This document shows, in pieces, positions 40,592 through 50,480 of a stretch of DNA of 55,399 nt. Origin of the DNA: a virus. Numbering within the stretch: the stretch's first letter is position 1; each line of letters starts with the position of its first letter. Where the stretch lies: IMG/VR virus record IMGVR_UViG_3300010885_008521, positions 1-55,399 of that record, one strand, 5' to 3'. The notes beneath the pieces are model-generated. The model did not search any database. It was not told where the DNA came from and saw only the letters and a list, made by a program, of their open reading frames with translations. Both the position numbers and the translations under genes were made by a program.

Positions 40592-43500
40592 TTATTTTCC
40601 AGCACTAATATTTAATTGTGCGGCAGTTGCAGCAGAAATAACTTGTATGTTATCTGCCGTAGCACCACTTATGAAAATTTCATTGCTTTGGCAAGTTACT
40701 TCGTACAAATTACCAAATCCACTGCTGGCTGGAACAATTACAAAGTTAGTAATATTGGGCGTTAGTAAATTCATTATGTATGTTGACAGCTCGCTAAAAT
40801 AGAAACTTTTTCCAAAATCCCAATTACTCAATATAAAGAAATTATTAATACCGTTTAATATTTGATTGGTAATATCAGTGTTACTTAAAATGGTGTTGTT
40901 ACTTACAACTGCTTTAAAAGTTGCTTGTAAATTCTTGTCAGCAGTGGGGCCAAATAAAATTTTATACTGAGCAGGTTGATATATAATTTGATCACTTACT
41001 GCTTTGATAGGTTCCAAATCTGCTGCGTAATTACTTTCAAGAGCAAAACTAGTTGGTGGTATTGGTTTAGATCCAACCCCAGTTAGTAGCCAAGTTCTAA
41101 ATGCATTATCATAATCTGTTGTTAACATATAAACATCAATAATATTGCTCTTGGCAGGATCAATTCTAACTTCTTTACTTGGATTGTGTTGATATTGGAA
41201 TTTTAATCCACTGCGGCCTGGATATGTATTACCGTTAATAACAACAGTACTGCCAGTGCCAACAATATTATTAAATGCATCTGGATGAGCAATTTGGCTA
41301 AACTTACTACTATCCAAATGATTATAAGGGCTCACAAACACAATGGAAGGATCCACATACCCATCTGCTTCAACATCAGCAGAATCAATTTGCCAAGTGT
41401 AGTCAATGCCCATAGGCCCATTATTAGGATACAAACTACTAGGGTTTGAATTTACTGATAATACCGTAATTTTATCTTTGACTACCACATTGTTAACATA
41501 ATCAAAATTTGTATTGGAAGTGTCTACATAAAATCCAGTCTCATTGGCACTTTGAAAAATATATTGAGTATTTTTCACAGATACAGAATAGGATTGATTT
41601 GATGGTTCCCACGTAAACAATACTAACCAACTGGCGTCTAATTGTTTATTTGTACCGTCGCCCTCGTAGGTAAAAATATTACCAGCAACTGCTTGACTAT
41701 TAAGATTTGAATTTTGAATTATAATCCAAGAACGTAGTGTTGAATCAAATCTCAGCCCAAAAGTCTGTTGATTAGCACATAGGTTAACTATGCTAGATTC
41801 AAAATTATAATTTAAAATGTTGCTAAAAGGTGGAATAATTTCTACAGGTACTGCGCCATTAGGAACTGAATTGGTGAGTACAATGGGGCCAGAGCCGTCG
41901 TTTAATGCCCCAAGGCCGTTATTAGAACCAGAACCAATTACCTGTTGGACAGTGGACCAAATATAACTTATAGTATTATATGCAGGGACTGTAGTAATAG
42001 TACCGTCTGGTAAGAAGTACTGAGTTGCTCCGTTTACTGTTTTTGGAGCAGTAAATTTGATTAATGTCCCAGGGCCAATATAATATAAAGAATTAGGCAA
42101 TGAAGAATATTCTGTCCCCACTGCACTTGGCGCGCCAGCTAGGTTAACAAAATATCCTTGACTTTGGCTAGAAATAGTTTTAACAGTTGTCCAAATAAAA
42201 TTTAAATCAGATGTAACTGGGGCGTATTTTCTAAAAATATCCAAATAGTATGATTTTAATTCAGGACTGCTAATATATGGTTCTAATTTAGTTTTAACTG
42301 CGGCCCAAATATCATTTATTGTATTAAATCTAAATGTAAATCCGTGTGTAGTTGTATTCTTTGCTAAAATACCATCGTCACAAAAAATGTTTGTACTAGA
42401 ATATTTTCCGCTGACATCACTTAAATCAAAATATTTGCTAATACCGCTACTGATTCTATTAACACTTTTAATTTTAACCACGTTACTGGTATAAGTTAGC
42501 GGAGCAATATTATAATCTTCAGCGGTAATCATACGATTTTGCGTATAATATTGCTGAGGTGCATTTTGTCTAATGCTGGCAATTGATTCGGTGCCAGCAC
42601 TATTACTGACGGTATATTCTAAACTTAATATTAATGTTAAAGATTGATTCAATCCAGATTTGTCAACATATGGTATAGATACAACTACACTGGCCATTTG
42701 ATTGGGTTTAATGGTATAAGTTAATCCATTACTTTGGCGATAGAAAAACTGGAACCTACCATTGGGCAAATTACCAAAACTACCATCTGCAAAGTTTAAA
42801 TCAACTTGATCATTGGCCCGTGTAGTAACACTATATACATTACGCAAATTTTGATTTAAACTATTATAGATAACATTATTTCCAGCAATACTTGGTGCTT
42901 GAGACCATAGAGAAGTATATCTAAAATTAGAAGACAACTGCCACAACCAAGTATCAGTGTTATTAATACCGTCAACATTGATGCCAACAACTTCGTTAGG
43001 TACAGGATTGGTTATGTTAAATCCGCTGGCCGACATTGACCCCTGTTTGAATAACGCAAAAAATCCAGTGTTAGCACTGCCTGCACCTTGATTATCATCC
43101 TGATACAGCATTTTAAAATTAGTGCCAGGAATTGGCGTATCTTCATAGACATAATTTTGTCCCTGGAACGTAGCAGGAACTATTTCAAAGTTCATACTGG
43201 TTCCATTAATATTCTTTGAAAAACTGTAAATTGGAACGTCTGTATTAGAACTGTTAACAACATACTGCTGAGTAACAATGCCGCCAATAACCGCAGATGC
43301 TGACGGTGTTCCATAGGTCATACCGCCTGGCATTGCAGAATTGATAATTGATAAAAATTGTTGATACCAATTGGGATTTGTAGCATCATTCCAAGAAATA
43401 GTGGTATTAGATAAGTTAACACCTGTGGAATCAAATACATTAGCAGTAGTTGAAATAGAGGATACCTTTAATAAACCACTAGCTGGTATATTTCTCTTGG

Positions 43501-43822
43501 GTTTGTAACTAATTAAGTTTGCTAGATTTAGTATGCTATCACGACGTTGTGCAGTTGATATAAAATTTTCACGGGCATTTAAATCAATACGGAAACTTAA
43601 ATTCTGTCCAATGTATGCAATCAATTCAACTAGTGCAATATACTCACTACTTTCAATAAAGTCATTGAAATCTTCGCGATAGTTTTCTTTTAGATAAGAA
43701 ATTAATACACGACGAATTGTATTAAAGTCATAACTCTGAAGTTCTGCGTAAGGGAAAGACTGATAAATTTTTACCCAGTCTTGAGTTATAAGTAGTTTTG
43801 AATTTGTTGCTGGAATAGTCAT
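40592..43822 (-). CDS. 6: Baseplate wedge subunit (gp6-like)
   Basis: 1076 residues, longer than T4 gp6 (660). The N-terminal region YDFNTIRRVLISYLKENYRE, then EYIALVELIAYIGQNLSFRI, DLNARENFISTAQRRDSILN and LANLISYKPKRNIPASG is the classical gp6 / baseplate J-like signature of T4-type phages. The extra length is mostly in the middle, with insertions rich in Asn/Ser. The protein forms the inner ring of the baseplate that holds the wedges together. It is preceded by an AATAAATA motif 18 nt before the start and follows gp25, the same order as in many T4-like genomes. Confidence 0.9.
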   Translation of the reverse strand: MTIPATNSKLLITQDWVKIYQSFPYAELQSYDFNTIRRVLISYLKENYREDFNDFIESSEYIALVELIAYIGQNLSFRIDLNARENFISTAQRRDSILNLANLISYKPKRNIPASGLLKVSSISTTANVFDSTGVNLSNTTISWNDATNPNWYQQFLSIINSAMPGGMTYGTPSASAVIGGIVTQQYVVNSSNTDVPIYSFSKNINGTSMNFEIVPATFQGQNYVYEDTPIPGTNFKMLYQDDNQGAGSANTGFFALFKQGSMSASGFNITNPVPNEVVGINVDGINNTDTWLWQLSSNFRYTSLWSQAPSIAGNNVIYNSLNQNLRNVYSVTTRANDQVDLNFADGSFGNLPNGRFQFFYRQSNGLTYTIKPNQMASVVVSIPYVDKSGLNQSLTLILSLEYTVSNSAGTESIASIRQNAPQQYYTQNRMITAEDYNIAPLTYTSNVVKIKSVNRISSGISKYFDLSDVSGKYSSTNIFCDDGILAKNTTTHGFTFRFNTINDIWAAVKTKLEPYISSPELKSYYLDIFRKYAPVTSDLNFIWTTVKTISSQSQGYFVNLAGAPSAVGTEYSSLPNSLYYIGPGTLIKFTAPKTVNGATQYFLPDGTITTVPAYNTISYIWSTVQQVIGSGSNNGLGALNDGSGPIVLTNSVPNGAVPVEIIPPFSNILNYNFESSIVNLCANQQTFGLRFDSTLRSWIIIQNSNLNSQAVAGNIFTYEGDGTNKQLDASWLVLFTWEPSNQSYSVSVKNTQYIFQSANETGFYVDTSNTNFDYVNNVVVKDKITVLSVNSNPSSLYPNNGPMGIDYTWQIDSADVEADGYVDPSIVFVSPYNHLDSSKFSQIAHPDAFNNIVGTGSTVVINGNTYPGRSGLKFQYQHNPSKEVRIDPAKSNIIDVYMLTTDYDNAFRTWLLTGVGSKPIPPTSFALESNYAADLEPIKAVSDQIIYQPAQYKILFGPTADKNLQATFKAVVSNNTILSNTDITNQILNGINNFFILSNWDFGKSFYFSELSTYIMNLLTPNITNFVIVPASSGFGNLYEVTCQSNEIFISGATADNIQVISAATAAQLNISAGK

Positions 43823-43840
43823 ATTATTTTATCTATACCG

Positions 43841-43850
43841 TATTTATTAC
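43841..43850 (-). promoter_or_regulatory. Late-promoter-like TAATAAATAC before gp6
   Basis: Minus strand reads GTAATAAATA then CGGTATAG, 18 nt before the gp6 start. The flanks form a small hairpin (CCGTA, loop ATAAA, TACGG), placing the motif in the loop. The gap of about 46 nt contains nothing else. Confidence 0.4.
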
Positions 43851-43868
43851 GGCTATAAACCGTGTACA

Positions 43869-44306
43869 TTATTGTACTGAAAGGCCAACTTGCTGATCAA
43901 AAGTCAATGACATATTTGTGGATTGATCGCTTCCAACTAGTTGTATGGTTAATTCAATTAAAAATCCAGCAGTGAAATCAGTAACTTTGATTAGGGTTGG
44001 GACTATTCTAGGATCACTATTACAAATTGTCGTTAGGTCTTGTTCAATAATATCATGAATCTCGTCAGTTAACGGCTCCATTATAATATCCCAAATTATT
44101 GAACCAAATGCAGGATTCATTAATCGTTCGCCCTTGCGAGTATTAAATTGATTGATTAGATCTTGTTTGATCAAATCTAAATCATATAATTTGGAATTGG
44201 TGTTGGCGATATCCACACTGCTAAAACCTACATAAAAATGACCAGTTTTAGGAGGTTGTTTGTATACTGCACGGGCGTTGGTAATTTCGATTGATTTGTA
44301 TGCCAT
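43869..44306 (-). CDS. 25: Baseplate wedge subunit gp25 (GPW/gp25 family)
   Basis: 145 residues, close to T4 gp25 (132). Family pattern: LYDLDLIKQDLINQFNTRKG, then ERLMNPAFGSIIWDIIMEPL, and EIHDIIEQDLTTICNSDPRI. This protein is the conserved core of the contractile-tail baseplate, also in type VI secretion (TssE), where it joins wedge to sheath. There is no sign of enzyme activity; the old label lysozyme-like is historical. It lies between gp5 and gp6 with short gaps. Confidence 0.95.
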   Translation of the reverse strand: MAYKSIEITNARAVYKQPPKTGHFYVGFSSVDIANTNSKLYDLDLIKQDLINQFNTRKGERLMNPAFGSIIWDIIMEPLTDEIHDIIEQDLTTICNSDPRIVPTLIKVTDFTAGFLIELTIQLVGSDQSTNMSLTFDQQVGLSVQ

Positions 44307-44310
44307 AATG

Positions 44311-44320
44311 TATTTATTAG
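44311..44320 (-). promoter_or_regulatory. Late-promoter-like TAATAAATAC before gp25
   Basis: Minus strand CTAATAAATA then CATTATGG; the start codon follows 5 nt after the motif. It shares the ten bases TAATAAATAC with the motif before gp6. The distance to the ATG would give a nearly leaderless message. Confidence 0.35.
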
Positions 44321-44321
44321 G

Positions 44322-46481
44322 TTATGCAAGCGCGATTCCGCCGGCCTGTTTATATAACGCTAATGCTGTTCCAATATCTTTTGGATGCTGATTATACGGA
44401 CTACCTGGTAAACTTGCCCATATTCTATTACATTTATTGACAGCACTCGTAAAATTTCCAGTTTCAATATCATCAATTGCACGGCGACGCTTCAGCAAAT
44501 ATAAACAGGCTTTGTCTTGACTCAATGGGGTGAAGTCTGGGAGATTTAATGCTGCTTGGCATTCTTTCCAAGTTGAATATAAGAACGCATACGCACCTGC
44601 GGCAGTTGATATGACTGGCTTACCACTAATTGGTGCAACTATAGGAAGGTTTGGATGATCTTTCCATTGATATGCCTTGTTAGGTTGTCCATCAAAAGAT
44701 TTATCATATTTGTTTGTTGATACATATGTCGGACTTTCAGGATCAAAAGTTGCCCCAGTCCACATTGTCCTATATCCTAGTGGGCCACTAGTGCCTTCAC
44801 AACTACGAATCATCCACAAAAATGCTGACAAATTATCAATTTTGGTATCTCCAGTTGACGTTGGTGGATTACCTTGAACATTGGGCGCTTTTGAGTAATC
44901 TATAGATGATGCGACGCCCGGTCTAGAAGTTGTACCAAATCCACTACGATTGGTCACATCAGTTGCAGCAGCACTAAACTGAACAGGGTTAATATTTTCA
45001 TGCTGGCTCCAAGGCTCGTGCATTGGTACACGATTCATTATAGAATCAATATTTTTACCCTTGTAAAAATTACTGTTAGTCCAAGGATAGTCCACAGATG
45101 TTCCTGGCAATTCTTGTGTAGGTATTGCAGAAGCAATAGCAGCAGAAGAGGCTTTGGTACCCTCAGTGCCTGGAGCAGAATTAACACTTATAATTACTGC
45201 ATTTTGAATAATGTTTTCAGTAGCAAGCACATTGATGTCAGTTGACGCAGTTTGATACATTGTAGTTCCTGCTACCAAATTTAAATCTTGTTGAGATGTT
45301 ATATATAAACTAGTACCTGACAAATGAACAGGACTAGCCGAATCCATTATTAAAGTGCCTTCTGAATGTATATCAGTGTCACCACTAAATGTTAGTGTGC
45401 CGTCTCGACCGGCATTTACAATAAAATTATTAGTGACGTCAACTTGCCAGTCACCGCCAGCAGCAATATTAATGTTCCTACCGGCTTCTAAATTAATATC
45501 TCGTTCGGCGCGAAAATTAAAATCTGCTTCACTATGTATACTAACACTATCAGCCGCATATATGTCAATTTTCCCACTGCTAGTCATTTCTAACCAGGCA
45601 GTGCCGGCCGCGTTGGCGATATAGATTAAATCTTGACTATTATGTAATAAAATTTGATGGCCAGTTCTAGTTCTTATTCTAACTAATTCGTTATTACCGT
45701 TTTCATCACCGTCATCCATGACAAATGTGCTACCACCCAATCTACTAATTGGTATCTCCCTACCCTTGCCAGATCCAACAATTCCTTTTCTGCCATTTAG
45801 ATCAACTGGGCCAGGTGTGCTAATACCGAATGCTGAATTTGCATAAAAAACATCTTTTGGTATAGGTCGACGAGCGCTACTTGATGTAACACCACGAATG
45901 TTATCTAGTAACAGGCCCTGTGCCAATAATCTATCTGCAAATGGATGAATTGGTCTAAGAATTTTATCAACATCTGTATTTTTAAGTTTTTCCGTTTTCT
46001 TGTTATATTCCGCAACTGGTAAAATTTTTGTGCCGTATTTGTTGACCTGCTCTGATGTCATATTGGTAAGTTCAGATGCAGCAATGCCTGGTACCATATG
46101 ATTTTGATTTCGATCAGGCACGCAACCTATCCAATAACATTGATTGTAGTTGTTTGCAACAAATATAACCATAACGGTTGTGCCAACATCTGGCGGCACA
46201 AACCACATACCATAACTCTTCTGAACATCATTATAATCTTTGGCATTATTGCCTTCATATCTTACAGATGTTGAACCGTAAAAAGGACTCAAGTAGTGTG
46301 CTACAATTCTTGCACCAGGATCATTGATATCAGGTGTTGTGCCTCGGAGCAATACTACTTCGAGGCTTCCCATATGTGTGTTGTCAATTACATTGACCAC
46401 TTCTGCAAGATATGGTCCAGTACTTTGTTTACTAGTTGGACTGCCTGCTATTAAACTAGAAGGAATTTTTCCAATTGCCAT
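44322..46481 (-). CDS. 5: Baseplate central spike (gp5/VgrG-like) with lambda-R-type lytic domain
   Basis: 719 residues. The N-terminal OB-fold (YLAEVVNVIDNTHMGSLEVV, then GMWFVPPDVGTTVMVIFVAN) is typical of gp5/VgrG. A beta-helix-like run follows from about 255 to 430 (RIRTRTGHQILLHNSQDLIY, INLEAGRNINIAAGGDW, DLNLVAGTTMYQTAS). The C-terminal 165 residues resemble the lambda R transglycosylase: LSAFLWMIRSCEGTSGPLGY with the putative catalytic Glu562, AAGAYAFLYSTWKECQ, FTPLSQDKACLYLLKRR, and CNRIWASLPGSPYNQ. T4 gp5 instead has a T4-lysozyme domain between OB-fold and beta-helix. The spike would pierce the outer membrane and its tip domain cut peptidoglycan during entry. No cleavage site was identified. 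Confidence 0.88.
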   Translation of the reverse strand: MAIGKIPSSLIAGSPTSKQSTGPYLAEVVNVIDNTHMGSLEVVLLRGTTPDINDPGARIVAHYLSPFYGSTSVRYEGNNAKDYNDVQKSYGMWFVPPDVGTTVMVIFVANNYNQCYWIGCVPDRNQNHMVPGIAASELTNMTSEQVNKYGTKILPVAEYNKKTEKLKNTDVDKILRPIHPFADRLLAQGLLLDNIRGVTSSSARRPIPKDVFYANSAFGISTPGPVDLNGRKGIVGSGKGREIPISRLGGSTFVMDDGDENGNNELVRIRTRTGHQILLHNSQDLIYIANAAGTAWLEMTSSGKIDIYAADSVSIHSEADFNFRAERDINLEAGRNINIAAGGDWQVDVTNNFIVNAGRDGTLTFSGDTDIHSEGTLIMDSASPVHLSGTSLYITSQQDLNLVAGTTMYQTASTDINVLATENIIQNAVIISVNSAPGTEGTKASSAAIASAIPTQELPGTSVDYPWTNSNFYKGKNIDSIMNRVPMHEPWSQHENINPVQFSAAATDVTNRSGFGTTSRPGVASSIDYSKAPNVQGNPPTSTGDTKIDNLSAFLWMIRSCEGTSGPLGYRTMWTGATFDPESPTYVSTNKYDKSFDGQPNKAYQWKDHPNLPIVAPISGKPVISTAAGAYAFLYSTWKECQAALNLPDFTPLSQDKACLYLLKRRRAIDDIETGNFTSAVNKCNRIWASLPGSPYNQHPKDIGTALALYKQAGGIALA

Positions 46482-46493
46482 ATTTGATTACCT

Positions 46494-49337
46494 TTAACCT
46501 TTTTGTATAATATTAGATAACGGGCCAGTAACTGTAGCCACCTTGGCGGAAATTGCGCCCGTTACTTGATTTTCTGCAGAACGTATTGCACCAGTTATTT
46601 GATTTCCTGCAGAATTGACTGTTGTTTGTAAATCTGTTACGGCTGCTTGCACTTGAGCAAATGGATTTTTAAGGCCAGCTGCCAAATTAGCATAATCAAT
46701 AGTTGCTTTAGATATTGGATTGCCGCCTGCTGTAAATCCTTGATATAATGCTGTTTTATCTTGTGGTGCCTGAGGTGGTTTATTCTCAGAGGAAGTAGGC
46801 GTGATTACAACACCATCTGATGAGGTTGCTGGATGTGCAGCAGGCGGAGATGAATCATCTCCACGTACATTTAACGGAGCAACAGTACTACTTAGGCCAA
46901 CTTTAGATCCAGATTTGATGTAGTCGTCAATTGGAGTAGGTACACGAACATATTGTAGTACTTGAGTAAATGCTCCGTTTTTAAATACGTTGTTTACTTC
47001 AATGATTTGAAATATACCACTAAAACCAGTCAGTTGTTTATCAATTACTCCCTTAGCCCCAATATCCCCAGGATTGTAAAAATTCAATTGAACATACACA
47101 TCGCCAGCTAGTGCTGCGGCTTCGCCGTTGCCTGCATATTGTCCTTGTATACTATTGGGCAATATGTAATTATTAGATCCCCCACTAATAAGAAAATAAG
47201 GATCTCCTAAAATAGTTATTTCTCCCTCAACTAATGATGTAGGCGAATCCATTAAATTTTGATGAAATATATTCACGTTTGCTAGTATAGCATCACCTGG
47301 TGTGGGCGCTGCTTTTGGATTTTCCTCCAATACATATGGCGGGCTTCTCCAGGGTGCAAATGGAATTGCACGAAGGCCAGCTTTAGTTGGAGCTTTGCTA
47401 AAAGGTAATTTTGGATTAGTGTTGCCAGTTGCAGCATCGCCCTGCTGAGAACCAGGTTGTTGATCAGCGCCAAGTGTTGGATTTATTACAGAATAATATG
47501 CAAAATTAAGATTAATTTTAAAATCTAATACATCAGTATTCAAACCTGTATAGATATAATCGTATTTTGTTAATACAAGTGGTTTAATATCATCTATACT
47601 TGTAATATTATTATATTGGCCTGGTACTCTATGGTAAGCAGTTCGAGTAGGAATAACTTGATAAGTCCAAATGACTGAATGACGTCCAGTTAACCAATTT
47701 ATTTTATCCTTATCCACTGTTTTTTTCAATACTACTCTAAACAGTTTGGCTTGGCGGGCGGCATTGACAAAACTGTCAATGTTTCCTCCATCGTATGATG
47801 CTTTAATTAAATCGGTTATATATTTGCTTTTAAAAATTATAGCTTCAATTTTTTCTTTAGTGGGAATTGATGGATCAGATGGTGAAACAAACAGGCGACG
47901 AGGGTCTGTTGCAGCCAGTTGTTCAATTTCCTGTGGTTTCATGCTATCAGTACTAAATGTGGGGTCAAATTCATAGGCTGCAATTTCATTGTCAACATTT
48001 TCAGAAACTGTACCATTTTCTGCAATAGTTGGAAATTCTACTTTATAAGTATCCCAATTTGGATTACCAATTTGTATAGCAGCGTTTTTGGCCGCTAGGG
48101 TCATTTTTTGCATTAAATCTGTTAATTGTGCCTTAACGTTACTGCCCTCTGGGCTCATAGATGTTTTAGCAGTTTCCTCCTCAGTAATTGCACCATATGC
48201 GCTGGGAACTGATTTGCAAATATATTTGGTTCCCTCGTGAGTAATTGTTGTTTGTACGTCAAAAATAGTAATAGGAAAAAACCGAATTGCTGGTTGATTG
48301 ACTGAAGGATCTATAATTGGTACAGGTTTACCTCCCGTATCATCATCTTTATATCCTATAAAATCTACTGCTAACACAAAGTTGCAATCTAAATAACTGT
48401 AATAACCCGCCGCTAGGGCCGATGCCTGTAACGCCTCAAAAAAACCAAATGAACTATAGGGCTCAATAACAGTAAAATTAATTTCGTAACCAATGGCAGT
48501 GGTAGTTTGTTGATTACTAGCAATTACTGCTTTGATTTCAACATCGTCAATGAACATATCAAATCTGCCAGAACTATTTTTATTATATTCCTGTATGACT
48601 TCACTAGTGGTAACAGGTACATAAGACGTCCCAGTTTCTTTTTCTACGGCCTGTTGGGCTGCGTATACTGCTTTTGATTGATCTATTACAATTTGATTAA
48701 TAGATTCACCAATGGCTTTGGCCAACTTGGGGTTGTTATCTGCAATAGCGGCTGCTTGGGCAGCTCTTTGTGATTGTAAGACTGCATCAAAAGCAGTTAT
48801 ATCTGCACTTGTTGGCGCATTAAGCACCTTATTTTCAGAGTCTTGAACTACATTGTTTGCTTCGGGCCTATTTTTTCCTTTGGAAGACAACACTACATAT
48901 TTTAAATCGTCAGTGTTTTCAATTTTGTAATTTGCAAAATTATTAAATTGATCAAAAGTTAGAGATGCAATTGTAAAATTATAATTAAATGATCTATATT
49001 TGTTCAATACATTTGTGCCAAGTTTAGCTGGGCCAGCTCCCGATGGTGCCGAATTTTCTTGTAAAAACTTGTCTCTATTACCAATTGCAAGTGCCTGTGC
49101 AGCCTTTTCATCTTCAATTCTTTTTTGTTCTTCAGGACCCTGTGGCAAAGTTTTTGCAAGAAGTTGGCGCTGCTGGACACTATCCCTTTTATTCAAATTG
49201 GTGTTGGCAACTGCTTGTTGTGCTGCGTCATAAGACATTTTGGATATTTCGAGAGGTGTTGAAGTACCTGGTGGAGTATTATAATAATGTATCTTACCAG
49301 ATGAATCGGTACTTACGGATAAATTAGGACCAGCCAT
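46494..49337 (-). CDS. Putative baseplate hub protein (gp27-type role)
   Basis: 947 residues. The N-terminus is Gln/Ala/Lys-rich and helical to about residue 95. The middle has FDMFIDDVEIKAVIASNQQT and INFTVIEPYSSFGFFEALQA, a pattern I associate with large baseplate proteins of T4-like aquatic phages. The C-terminal part has ITILGDPYFLISGGS, VYVQLNFYNPGDIG and GFSGIFQIIEVNNVFKNGAF followed by TQVLQYVRVP, which resembles hub proteins of the gp27/late-control-D type. The end is an Ala/Thr/Gln-rich helical tail. It sits immediately before gp5, where the hub that carries the spike is expected. The hub role is inferred from position and weak pattern. Confidence 0.7.
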   Translation of the reverse strand: MAGPNLSVSTDSSGKIHYYNTPPGTSTPLEISKMSYDAAQQAVANTNLNKRDSVQQRQLLAKTLPQGPEEQKRIEDEKAAQALAIGNRDKFLQENSAPSGAGPAKLGTNVLNKYRSFNYNFTIASLTFDQFNNFANYKIENTDDLKYVVLSSKGKNRPEANNVVQDSENKVLNAPTSADITAFDAVLQSQRAAQAAAIADNNPKLAKAIGESINQIVIDQSKAVYAAQQAVEKETGTSYVPVTTSEVIQEYNKNSSGRFDMFIDDVEIKAVIASNQQTTTAIGYEINFTVIEPYSSFGFFEALQASALAAGYYSYLDCNFVLAVDFIGYKDDDTGGKPVPIIDPSVNQPAIRFFPITIFDVQTTITHEGTKYICKSVPSAYGAITEEETAKTSMSPEGSNVKAQLTDLMQKMTLAAKNAAIQIGNPNWDTYKVEFPTIAENGTVSENVDNEIAAYEFDPTFSTDSMKPQEIEQLAATDPRRLFVSPSDPSIPTKEKIEAIIFKSKYITDLIKASYDGGNIDSFVNAARQAKLFRVVLKKTVDKDKINWLTGRHSVIWTYQVIPTRTAYHRVPGQYNNITSIDDIKPLVLTKYDYIYTGLNTDVLDFKINLNFAYYSVINPTLGADQQPGSQQGDAATGNTNPKLPFSKAPTKAGLRAIPFAPWRSPPYVLEENPKAAPTPGDAILANVNIFHQNLMDSPTSLVEGEITILGDPYFLISGGSNNYILPNSIQGQYAGNGEAAALAGDVYVQLNFYNPGDIGAKGVIDKQLTGFSGIFQIIEVNNVFKNGAFTQVLQYVRVPTPIDDYIKSGSKVGLSSTVAPLNVRGDDSSPPAAHPATSSDGVVITPTSSENKPPQAPQDKTALYQGFTAGGNPISKATIDYANLAAGLKNPFAQVQAAVTDLQTTVNSAGNQITGAIRSAENQVTGAISAKVATVTGPLSNIIQKG

Positions 49338-49338
49338 C

Positions 49339-49638
49339 TTATATTCCTAAACTTGTTTTCATTAGTGTCAACTGAGGCAAGTAAATCTGAACGCCCACAA
49401 TCATATCAAATACAGGATCTTGTAGTATTGTTGGATTCCTGGCCGAAAATACCCACCATAATTCAACATCATTGTATAGGTGATAGGCCAATAAGTCGGG
49501 TCTAAATTCATAAATTTTAGGAATTGTGTATAGTATATCATCAGTTGAAGTAGGCACAGGTCGATAATTTATAACATCAAGATATCCTAGACCTGCTGAT
49601 GTGGAATAATATGGACTTTTTGAACTGTATTGAGCCAT
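49339..49638 (-). CDS. 53: Baseplate wedge subunit gp53
   Basis: 99 residues from the ATG at 49638, which overlaps the gp48 stop (TAATG). A frame 13 codons longer would overlap gp48 further and is unlikely. SPYYSTSAGLGYLDVINYRP, then LYTIPKIYEFRPDLLAYHLY and ELWWVFSARNPTILQDPVFD fit the gp53 family, including the conserved Trp pair and the end VGVQIYLP, a LysM-like strand. T4 gp53 (196 residues) is longer; the short version is usual in aquatic T4-like phages. It joins neighbouring wedges in the baseplate. Confidence 0.85.
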   Translation of the reverse strand: MAQYSSKSPYYSTSAGLGYLDVINYRPVPTSTDDILYTIPKIYEFRPDLLAYHLYNDVELWWVFSARNPTILQDPVFDMIVGVQIYLPQLTLMKTSLGI

Positions 49639-50480
49639 TATAGAAGACCTCGTTTGCGGGTTTCGCCGCCGAACCATTTGGGAACGGTGGCACTAAGCAT
49701 CTCTTCCCTACTATACATTATTTTACAATTTACAATGATAGTGCTTTTGATAGGAACTAAAGCCTCACCAAAAACATTATCTTGAGCATTTTTTGATAAG
49801 GGGTAGTAATCCACATCAGTTGGTAAATCATGCCTGAAACTTGCAATAGAAACAGGAACATTATCCAACATATAATCACCATAAGCTAATAATCTGCAAA
49901 TTGGCGGCGGAGCACCTCTCAATTCATCACTAAAACCAAATCTTCCTTTAGTCAAAGCCCGTAATAAATGTATGGTGGATAGCAATGCCAATGCATCTCG
50001 ATCGTTCTGTACTGTAAAAACACCTTGGATACCAATATCACTGATTGAACTGTTTTTGTAAAAATTAAATGTATAATTACTGTGCAAGGGATTTTGAGAA
50101 GAATATTCAGCCTTGTATTCAATGCTAATTTGTGGTGTATAAGGAAATATAATTCCCCGTTGTGCCTTACCAGCATTGGTATCAGAATGTTGATAAGACG
50201 TTGGAACTTTTATTCTAACTCGTAAATCTTTTTTTCGATTTGATATTATAAAATTAGTATCGAGATTTTTTGCGGGATTGGCCCCTGCGGATACTTTCCC
50301 ATCAGCGGTTCCCCCACCGCCCACAATACTATTATTAGTACTAGCAGATTGCGAAAAATTCAACGCTGCTGCATCTCCCAATACTGAATTGGCAAAATTG
50401 TCCGCATATGCACCCACTACTGGAGCGTTTTCATATTGTTTGGCAATATATTCTTGATATGCACTGGGTTTGAGAGCCAT
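49638..50480 (-). CDS. 48: Baseplate tail-tube cap / tube initiator (gp48-like)
   Basis: 280 residues. The N-terminal 80 residues are Ala/Asn-rich. The core KKDLRVRIKVPTSYQ, IIFPYTPQISIEYKAEYSSQ, NPLHSNYTFNFYKNSSISDI and ALALLSTIHLLRALTKGRFG, then PPPICRLLAYGDYMLDNVPV fits the tube-like fold of gp48/gp54, on which the tail tube is built. T4 gp48 is 364 residues. It is the first gene of the leftward virion block; SD-like AAGGA lies before its start. Confidence 0.82.
   Translation of the reverse strand: MALKPSAYQEYIAKQYENAPVVGAYADNFANSVLGDAAALNFSQSASTNNSIVGGGGTADGKVSAGANPAKNLDTNFIISNRKKDLRVRIKVPTSYQHSDTNAGKAQRGIIFPYTPQISIEYKAEYSSQNPLHSNYTFNFYKNSSISDIGIQGVFTVQNDRDALALLSTIHLLRALTKGRFGFSDELRGAPPPICRLLAYGDYMLDNVPVSIASFRHDLPTDVDYYPLSKNAQDNVFGEALVPIKSTIIVNCKIMYSREEMLSATVPKWFGGETRKRGLL

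Noticed and set aside
43841-43868. Hairpins around the gp6 leader as a terminator
   Set aside because: Stems are only 4-5 bp and mutually exclusive, with no T-tract following; the AATAAATA motif is the more likely signal.
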